The notes beneath the pieces were generated by a model, which ran no database searches, had not been told where the DNA came from, and saw only the letters and a list, made by a program, of their open reading frames with translations. From the NCBI GenBank assembly GCA_964343195.1, contig CAYFIR010000126.1:1-19389 (forward strand): 19,389 bases of DNA, given 5' to 3'. The first letter of the stretch is position 1. Each line of letters starts with the position of its first letter. Below, piece after piece: positions 14,466 to 19,389 of this stretch. Source of the DNA: CAYVAP01 sp964343195 (lineage in GTDB: Bacteria > Bacteroidota > Bacteroidia > J057). The translations under genes were made by a program, and so were the position numbers.

Positions 14466-14639
14466 GGGACATTTGCCCGAATTCGACAAACTATTACCGC
14501 TTCCAAATTCTCCTAAACCTGACTTCATGACATTGGGAGGTATGGAGGAAATGAAGGGTCTCAAGCAGCGCTTTTCCTTCATATCCCCATATACTTCATA
14601 CCTATATCATTTTGCCTTCCTACTTACCTGCCCTTGGTC
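14466..14639. other. Remainder of convergent intergenic region
   Basis: Apart from the single extra copy of the GAGGTATG motif near 14536-14548, no ORF, terminator with a T-run, or further convincing palindrome is seen between the cloverleaf element and the stop codon of the response regulator gene. Confidence 0.4.
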
Positions 14640-15998
14640 CTAACTTTTGCCCCGATCCTTCAGCATGCGGTAAATCGTGGACACCCCAATATCCAGTTTG
14701 TCAGCAACCAGCTTCACATTTTGGTCGTGCTGGCTCAGGTAGTGGTCGATGATGCGGTTGGTGTAATCCCGCAGGGTCATCTCCTCCGCCAGCAGGTCAG
14801 GCAAGGGATCGGATGTCGTAAAATTGATTTCTTCCTCGGTGATTTCGGCTCCGTTGGCCATGACGGCGGCAAGCTCCACGATCGACTTCAGCTCACGGAT
14901 GTTGCCGGGATAGGGATAGCTAAGTAGCTTTTTCTGGGCAGCATTGGTGAATGCCAATGGGGGTAACTCATTTTCCCGGATGAAGTTGTCCAGGAAGAAT
15001 TTGGCCAGAATGATGACATCCTTGCCCCGCTCGCGCAAGGGAGGCAGTTCGATGGGCAGGCCATAGAGGCGGTAGTACAGGTCTTCGCGGAAATTGCCCT
15101 GCTTGACCTCCTCAATCAGGTTGCGGTGGGTCGCTACGATGATGCGGGTGTCGATCTTGACGGGCTTATTAGAGCCGATGCGTACCACCTCGCGCTCCTG
15201 CAGGGCGCGCAGCAGCTTGGCCTGGAAGGTGATGTCCATCTCGGCGATCTCGTCAAGGAAGAGCGTCCCGCCGCTGGCTTCTTCAAATTTCCCGATGCGG
15301 CGCATCTGCGCGCCGGTGAAGGCCCCTTTTTCGTGCCCAAAGAGCTCGCTCTCGATCAGTTCGCTGGGGATGGCCGCCATATTGACGGCCACAAAGGGCT
15401 GTTCGGCTCGCTTGGAGCCGTAGTGGATGGCCTTGGCCACCAGTTCCTTTCCGGTTCCCGTCTCACCCGTGACGGTCACCGTGATGTTGGTCTTGATGGC
15501 CTTTTCGATCAGGGAGAAGACCTTTTTGATCGCCGGGCTCTGGCCAATGATGCTTTTCTCAAAATCATATTTCTGCCCGACCTCCTTCGTAAGCGTGGTG
15601 ATGCGCTGCTTAAGGTGGCTGGTCTTACGGATGTTGTTGATGGTATTGAGCAGCCGGTCCCGGATCTCGTTGTTCTTCTCGATGTAGTCGTATGCCCCGG
15701 ACTTTATCAGGTCCACAGCTGTCCCAATTTCGCTCTGCTCAGAGATGGCGATCACCTCTATCTCCGGATCAAGTTCCTTGATCTTTTTGAGGATCTCATC
15801 TCCCTCCATGTCAGGCAGCCGATAGTCCAGCGTTACGATCTGAGGGCGCTCGTGCAGGGCACTGAGGAACTCCTTTCCGGTAGAAAAGGCTTTGACCTCG
15901 TGATCTGGATTTAGCTCCAGATTATGAATGAGCAGTTCCTGAAACCACTCATCGTCCTCAACCACGAAAATGGATACTTTGCCGGAATCGTTGTTCAT
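14640..15998 (-). CDS. Sigma-54-dependent response regulator, NtrC family
   Basis: This 452-residue regulator activates sigma-54 RNA polymerase when phosphorylated. The receiver domain (about 8-125) has the acidic pocket E14-D15-D16, phospho-acceptor Asp58 (LDYRLPD), Ser86 and Lys108. The AAA+ domain (about 148-380) has Walker A GETGTGKE (178-185), the sigma-54 contact loop GAFTGA (225-230), Walker B GGTLFLDE (243-250) and GNIREL (365-370). A Fis-type helix-turn-helix closes the protein (about 425-447). All expected functional residues are present. No histidine kinase is adjacent, so its partner must be encoded elsewhere. It is monocistronic or follows kbl after a 196-bp gap with a hairpin. 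Possible target in the window: the sigma-54-like site at 468. Confidence 0.95.
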   Translation of the reverse strand: MNNDSGKVSIFVVEDDEWFQELLIHNLELNPDHEVKAFSTGKEFLSALHERPQIVTLDYRLPDMEGDEILKKIKELDPEIEVIAISEQSEIGTAVDLIKSGAYDYIEKNNEIRDRLLNTINNIRKTSHLKQRITTLTKEVGQKYDFEKSIIGQSPAIKKVFSLIEKAIKTNITVTVTGETGTGKELVAKAIHYGSKRAEQPFVAVNMAAIPSELIESELFGHEKGAFTGAQMRRIGKFEEASGGTLFLDEIAEMDITFQAKLLRALQEREVVRIGSNKPVKIDTRIIVATHRNLIEEVKQGNFREDLYYRLYGLPIELPPLRERGKDVIILAKFFLDNFIRENELPPLAFTNAAQKKLLSYPYPGNIRELKSIVELAAVMANGAEITEEEINFTTSDPLPDLLAEEMTLRDYTNRIIDHYLSQHDQNVKLVADKLDIGVSTIYRMLKDRGKS

Positions 15999-16016
15999 AG
16001 GGGAAGATTATATCGG

Positions 16017-16046
16017 TAAAAATAAGCAAGAGTACCCAAGGAGCAA
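16017..16046 (-). promoter_or_regulatory. Candidate promoter for the response regulator
   Basis: On the minus strand: TTG (16046-16044), 19 bp, then TATTTTTA (16024-16017), one mismatch from TAnnTTTG. The ATG at 15998 is about 18 bp further on. Confidence 0.4.
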
Positions 16047-16108
16047 GGGATAGGAGGCTGTTTTGAGGAGGATATAAGGGATATATGGTTTAAAGGGGCC
16101 GGATACCA

Positions 16109-16141
16109 AATCTGATGCCTTCGAAACGAAGTCCTCGGATT
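16109..16141. repeat. Two-part hairpin between kbl and the regulator
   Basis: AATCTGA (16109-16115) pairs with TCGGATT (16135-16141) with one G-U pair, and CTTCG (16119-16123) with CGAAG (16127-16131), separated by a symmetric TGC/TCC internal loop and closed by an AAA loop. No T-run follows on the minus strand. It may end the kbl transcript or be another dispersed palindrome. Confidence 0.55.
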
Positions 16142-16194
16142 CTCAAAAATATCCTGCCTCTTTTGCCCATATACCCCTCTTTTTCCCAGAGAAA

Positions 16195-17394
16195 TTACAC
16201 CCTGGCCCCCAAGACGCCCAGTTCTTCTCCCACCTCCGTAAATGCCTGAATGGCCCGATCCAGGTGTTCCTGATCGTGCGCGGCAGAAAGCTGTACGCGG
16301 ATGCGGGCCTCGCCTTTAGGCACGACAGGGTAGAAGAATCCGATCACATAAATTCCCTTTTCGAGCAGTTTGTCGGCCATTTGCTGTGCCAATGGTGCGT
16401 CGTACAGCATCACCGGCACGATGGGGTGTTCGCCGGGCTTGATGTCAAAGCCTGCGTCGGTCATCTTTTCGCGGAAGTATTTCGTGTTCCACTCCAGCTT
16501 ATCGCGCAGTTCGGTGGTCTCGGTCAGCAGGTTCAGCACCTCGATGCTCGCTCCGACGATGGAGGGGGCCAGGGTGTTGGAGAACAGGTAGGGCCGTGAG
16601 CGCTGACGCAGCAGGTCGATGATCTGCTTGCGGCCAGTGGTGAAGCCGCCCAGTGCGCCACCGAGCGCCTTGCCGAGCGTTCCGGTGATGATGTCCACCC
16701 GACCCAATACGTCGCGGTGCTCGACGGTGCCTCGACCCGTCTTGCCCATGAAGCCCGTGGCGTGGCATTCGTCCACCATTACCAGGGCGTTGTACTTGTC
16801 GGCCAGATCGCAGATTTTGTCTAATTGGGCGATGGTGCCGTCCATGGAAAAGACCCCATCGGTAACGATGATGCGGGTGCGCTGGGCCTGCGCTTCCTTG
16901 AGCTTTTCCTCCAGGTCAGCCATGTCGTTGTGCTGGTAGCGGTAGCGGGCCGCCTTGCAGAGGCGCACGCCATCGATGATGGAGGCGTGGTTGAGGGCGT
17001 CGGAGATGATGGCGTCTTCTTTGGTGAGCAGGGGCTCGAAGACCCCGCCGTTGGCGTCGAAGCAAGCCGCGTATAGGATGGTGTCCTCGGTGTGGAGAAA
17101 TTCCGCGATGCGTTGCTCCAGTTGCTTGTGCAGGTCCTGCGTGCCGCAGATAAAGCGCACGCTGGACATGCCGTAGCCGTGGCTGTCGATGGCCTGCTTG
17201 GCCGCCTCGATCACCCGAGGGTGCGAGGACAGCCCCAGGTAGTTATTGGCACAGAAGTTCAGGACGTTCTCGCCCGTGGCCACGGAGATTTCCGCTCCCT
17301 GTGGGCTGGTGATGATACGCTCGCGCTTGTATAGCCCGGCGTCGTCTATGTCCTTGAGTTCCTGGTCGAGTCGTTGGATGAATGCTTGGTCCAT
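16195..17394 (-). CDS. kbl: Glycine C-acetyltransferase (2-amino-3-ketobutyrate CoA ligase)
   Basis: A PLP-dependent alpha-oxoamine synthase that cleaves 2-amino-3-ketobutyrate with CoA into glycine and acetyl-CoA, the second step of threonine breakdown, in the cytoplasm. The 399 residues match the family length. Landmarks are NFCANNYLGLSSHPRV near the N-terminus, His136 in LNHASIIDG (PLP stacking), Asp208 and His211 in VDECHATGF, and Lys242 in TGTLGKALGGALGG (Schiff base). Full-length similarity to Kbl, including the GYGMSSVRFICGT segment (73-85), favours this over serine palmitoyltransferase or BioF. The usual partner threonine dehydrogenase (tdh) is not in the window. Both flanks hold palindromic intergenic DNA, so it is probably a single-gene transcript. 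Confidence 0.93.
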   Translation of the reverse strand: MDQAFIQRLDQELKDIDDAGLYKRERIITSPQGAEISVATGENVLNFCANNYLGLSSHPRVIEAAKQAIDSHGYGMSSVRFICGTQDLHKQLEQRIAEFLHTEDTILYAACFDANGGVFEPLLTKEDAIISDALNHASIIDGVRLCKAARYRYQHNDMADLEEKLKEAQAQRTRIIVTDGVFSMDGTIAQLDKICDLADKYNALVMVDECHATGFMGKTGRGTVEHRDVLGRVDIITGTLGKALGGALGGFTTGRKQIIDLLRQRSRPYLFSNTLAPSIVGASIEVLNLLTETTELRDKLEWNTKYFREKMTDAGFDIKPGEHPIVPVMLYDAPLAQQMADKLLEKGIYVIGFFYPVVPKGEARIRVQLSAAHDQEHLDRAIQAFTEVGEELGVLGARV

Positions 17395-17436
17395 GGGGGA
17401 AAATTCGTGATTGGTAATTCGTAATAGGGAGAAGTC

Positions 17437-17526
17437 AGACCGCTATGCTGTCAGAAGTCAGAGAAGAGAGCACTGCCTTTACTTTCTCGCTTATCGCAAC
17501 GAAGTGATCTCGCAGCGCAGCGGTCT
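17437..17526. repeat. Long-armed palindromic intergenic element
   Basis: AGACCGCTATGCTG (17437-17450) pairs with CAGCGCAGCGGTCT (17513-17526) with one A-C mismatch and one wobble, closing about 62 nt. Inside, TCGCTT (17487-17492) can pair with GAAGTGA (17500-17506) across a short loop. A direct repeat, AGAAGTCAGA, occurs at 17430-17439 and 17453-17462. It lies upstream of both kbl and the gene at 17671 (divergent). It looks like a REP-like dispersed repeat. Confidence 0.55.
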
Positions 17527-17612
17527 AATTCCCAATTTCCAAAGTCTAACCCACTCATCCAAACGAAGGTTTGTTTGCCTCGCGACTCTTTCCTATTTGA
17601 TCAGGGAATAAC

Positions 17613-17643
17613 TTGACGCGGAATGCCTGAAGGCGTATTTTTC
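17613..17643 (+). promoter_or_regulatory. Candidate promoter for the gene at 17671
   Basis: TTG (17613-17615), 20 bp, then TATTTTTC (17636-17643), one mismatch from TAnnTTTG. The spacer contains a small GCC-TGAA-GGC inverted repeat (17625-17634). The start codon is 27 bp downstream. Confidence 0.35.
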
Positions 17644-17670
17644 ATCACGAACTAGCCCATAATTCCCCCC

Positions 17671-18450
17671 ATGTACCCCTACTCCGAGACTGACCAGCAA
17701 ATTCACTTTTGGGCACAAACCATTGCCCGTTTCAACCGCACCTACGTGCCCCAAAAGTCCGATGACAGCCATACCAACCTCGCCTTTGATCCAGTCGGCA
17801 AACGCCTCATGGGCCGCTGGGCCAGTTCGCCCAAGGGGGACCGCCTCATGACGCTGAACCTCCTGACTTTCTCCTTCGAAATACTGGATCGGTCGCTCAG
17901 GGTAATCCGTAGTTTTGACATTGAAGGCAAGATTCAGGCAGAATTGGAAGAAGAAATCTTCGCCCAACTGGCCGAACTGGGCTTTGATCCAGAGGGATTT
18001 GCCGCTCCGATGCACTACGGGATTCCTGATTATGGATTCGCAAAACAGGCATTTTCTCCTCCCGAAAGGAGCAGCCTCGAAACCTGGGCGGAGTACCGTA
18101 CCCTGGCCAATGAAGCCGCCCAGGCACTGCTCACCCACTTACAGGTCGAGGGCGAAATTCGCATCTGGCCGCACCATTTCGACACGGGCATCTACGTCGA
18201 GCCAACTGATCAGGTGGGCATCGGCTTTGGTCTGGCGATGGAAGACAGCATGGCGGGCGAACCGTACTTTTATGCCTCAGCCTATGGACTGAATGGGCAT
18301 AAGGTTGATTATGAGGAGCTTATGCCCCTCTGTGTCGGAAACTGGATCCGGGAGGAAAACTGGAAGGGAGCCGTGTTGAAGCTGTCTGAAGCCAGCAAAG
18401 CCACAACGGTTGGGTTTATCCGGGAAGTGGTGCTGCGGTATTTGGGGTGA
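17671..18450 (+). CDS. Unrecognised soluble protein with WPHHFD motif
   Basis: A 259-residue protein without signal peptide or membrane segments, so probably cytoplasmic. I do not recognise the family with certainty. It has a conserved-looking core, RIWPHHFDTGIYVE (164-177), followed by GIGFGLAMEDS (183-193) and PYFYASAYG (198-206). The His pair, Asp171 and nearby acidic residues could form a metal or active site. The first half contains TLNLLTFSFEILD (61-73) and a helical segment (about 86-105). It resembles DUF5996-like proteins in its late (F/W)xxxFD position, but only weakly. The coding frame is well supported by codon pattern, length and a promoter-like sequence upstream. It is flanked on both sides by palindromic intergenic DNA. 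Confidence 0.75.
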   Translation: MYPYSETDQQIHFWAQTIARFNRTYVPQKSDDSHTNLAFDPVGKRLMGRWASSPKGDRLMTLNLLTFSFEILDRSLRVIRSFDIEGKIQAELEEEIFAQLAELGFDPEGFAAPMHYGIPDYGFAKQAFSPPERSSLETWAEYRTLANEAAQALLTHLQVEGEIRIWPHHFDTGIYVEPTDQVGIGFGLAMEDSMAGEPYFYASAYGLNGHKVDYEELMPLCVGNWIREENWKGAVLKLSEASKATTVGFIREVVLRYLG

Positions 18451-18516
18451 GCATCACAAGAATTTGGACAGGATTTACAAGATTTGTAGGATTGTACTGT
18501 GAATAAATGAGCCATA

Positions 18517-18586
18517 AATGCGACTGCGTCGCATTCGCTCGTGAGGCTCTCCGAGCCGAAACGTTTCGTCCAGGCGTCTCCGACGC
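18517..18586. repeat. Cluster of four short perfect palindromes
   Basis: In 70 bp there are four hairpin-capable units in a row: AATGCGAC-TGC-GTCGCATT (18517-18535), GGCTC-TCC-GAGCC (18545-18557), the perfect palindrome CGAAACGTTTCG (18557-18568), and GCGTC-TCC-GACGC (18574-18586). Two share the TCC loop also seen at 14388-14390. Just upstream, GGATTTACAAGATT-like imperfect repeats occur near 18470-18495. The 298-bp gap 18451-18748 holds no supported gene. Confidence 0.65.
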
Positions 18587-18690
18587 TCGCTATCAATTAT
18601 CATTAAGCCCAAAGATCCCAGAGGCGAGATTAACAAACGGAATTGTAAAGTAATTGGGCAGCATCCTATTTTGCTATCCTACGTAATAAA

Positions 18691-18721
18691 AATGGCTAGG
18701 TGCGGAGAACGCCTAGCCATT
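18691..18721. terminator. 10-bp perfect hairpin flanked by A and T runs
   Basis: AATGGCTAGG (18691-18700) pairs perfectly with CCTAGCCATT (18712-18721), preceded by an A-run and followed by TG, so it could act as a bidirectional terminator, mainly for minus-strand transcription. It lies 27 bp before the ATG at 18749. If transcription starts upstream (TTG 18643-18645 and CTATTTTG 18666-18673 are a weak promoter match), it would be in the leader and could act as an attenuator. Confidence 0.5.
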
Positions 18722-18748
18722 TGTACAATTCCTAAATTAATACCTGCT

Positions 18749-19360
18749 ATGGATACGAGTTCAAAGCAAGAGCAGTTTCCTATTGCCTTAAAAAAACTTT
18801 CAAAGTGGAAAATAGCCTCAATCCCAATATCCCTTATTTTAGCGGGAGTAGCAGGGGGTTACAGTGCTAACGCTTTTTTTTCTGATCCTGGTATTCCTAA
18901 ACATATGTGGGTAGCATTAATTACAATAGGTGCAATGGCGGTAGTTTTAAGCCTATGGGTTATTTCAATGTATAACAACCTTATTGAAGGTATCGAGTCC
19001 ACACGCACCCATCTTTTAGATAAAAATTCAGAAACTATTTACAAACTGGATTCCGTTAAGGGTGCGGTAGTTGAATCCGTTGAATCGCTGAAAGAATATA
19101 CAGACTCCACCAATTCGGTTCAGTATAAGGCACATACAAAAAGTATAGCAGACTTAAAGACAAGCGTTGATTCAGTGATTAAAATAGTTGGGAATTTACC
19201 ATTTGTTAAAAAGAAGGATGCTGAAATTCCTGAAAATGTCAAAACGGTTATTGGGCATAATGTGGGAGATATGAAAAGGAGGCATGAAAAGGCTAATGCA
19301 AAAATTAGCGATTTGCTAAATAGACTGAAACAAGATGAACATCCTCCAAGTAGCAACTGA
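18749..19360 (+). CDS. Unrecognised AT-rich two-helix membrane protein with coiled coil
   Basis: A 203-residue protein when started at ATG 18749 (MDTSSKQEQF). The open frame extends to 18671, but an earlier start would translate through the perfect hairpin at 18691-18721, so the later ATG is preferred. Two membrane segments (about 22-43 and 54-76) form a hairpin anchor. The rest (about 77-203) is hydrophilic, rich in Lys, Glu, Asp and Ser, with heptad-like helices (about 78-148 and 171-194) suggesting a coiled coil that probably faces the cytoplasm. The family is not recognised. Its DNA is clearly more AT-rich than the lpx, his and kbl genes, which hints at recent acquisition. It is the last gene in the window, so its operon partners are unseen. 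Confidence 0.7.
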   Translation: MDTSSKQEQFPIALKKLSKWKIASIPISLILAGVAGGYSANAFFSDPGIPKHMWVALITIGAMAVVLSLWVISMYNNLIEGIESTRTHLLDKNSETIYKLDSVKGAVVESVESLKEYTDSTNSVQYKAHTKSIADLKTSVDSVIKIVGNLPFVKKKDAEIPENVKTVIGHNVGDMKRRHEKANAKISDLLNRLKQDEHPPSSN

Positions 19361-19389
19361 GTTCCCCACCGAACTTGATTGCATTAAAC

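Noticed and set aside
15126..15914. 262-codon open frame on the plus strand opposite the sigma-54 regulator gene
   Set aside because: It is fully antisense to a gene with complete receiver and AAA+ motifs. Its protein has no recognisable pattern, and long antisense frames are expected in GC-rich third positions.
16195..17394. BioF or serine palmitoyltransferase instead of Kbl
   Set aside because: The N-terminal layout, the GYGMSSVRFICGT segment and the overall length fit Kbl best; no biotin or sphingolipid genes are adjacent.
17593..18138. 181-codon minus-strand frame opposite the 17671-18450 gene
   Set aside because: The plus frame has the better start context and promoter-like sequence and a coherent protein. 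The minus frame is rich in Gly and Phe without motifs and covers only part of the locus.
1..19389. CRISPR array, IS element or prophage
   Set aside because: No regularly spaced identical repeats with unique spacers, no transposase or integrase frames, and no phage structural genes were found.

Overview
The window looks like a chromosomal segment of a Bacteroidota bacterium. The evidence is a fused lpxC-fabZ gene, a secreted protein ending in a type IX secretion (T9SS) type-A-like C-terminal domain, a long LptF/LptG permease, and several upstream regions with partial matches to the Bacteroidota promoter pattern TTG-N19/20-TAnnTTTG. Moderate GC and abundant palindromic intergenic DNA suggest Saprospiria/Lewinella-type relatives, but that is inference. 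No rRNA, tRNA, CRISPR array or insertion sequence was seen.

Layout. 1-466 is gene-poor repeat and palindrome DNA. 467-711 holds a doubtful small membrane ORF with a clear hairpin-T terminator and a sigma-54-like site. 835-2934 carries an LptF/LptG-family permease and a Nudix hydrolase. 3452-5502 carries a T9SS-sorted secreted protein and a class V aminotransferase lacking the cysteine desulfurase active-site Cys. 5555-9716 (minus strand) is a tight lipid A operon, lpxD > lpxC-fabZ > lpxA > ABC ATPase. Upstream on the same strand are a dihydroorotase homologue with lost metal ligands and hisIE. 11968-14286 (plus) is a lipoprotein joining a degenerate zinc-peptidase-like domain to a GH113-like TIM barrel. 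A 353-bp convergent intergenic region follows, with an 8-bp tandem repeat and a 122-nt sequence that folds on paper into a four-way cloverleaf. 14640-17394 (minus) holds a sigma-54-dependent response regulator and kbl. 17671-18450 is an unrecognised soluble protein. 18749-19360 is an AT-rich two-helix membrane protein preceded by a hairpin.

How the genes fit together. Outer-membrane biogenesis dominates: LptF/G moves LPS across the periplasm, LpxD/LpxC/LpxA make lipid A precursors, FabZ supplies acyl chains, and the T9SS protein and GH lipoprotein are destined for the envelope. The other genes (Nudix, hisIE, kbl, DHOase-like) are metabolic.

Most notable: an LpxA enlarged by an exact 74-residue in-frame internal duplication; the dead-peptidase/GH113 fusion; the pseudo-dihydroorotase; and the cloverleaf palindrome at 14344-14465. 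All structures and promoters were found by eye, without folding software or database searches.
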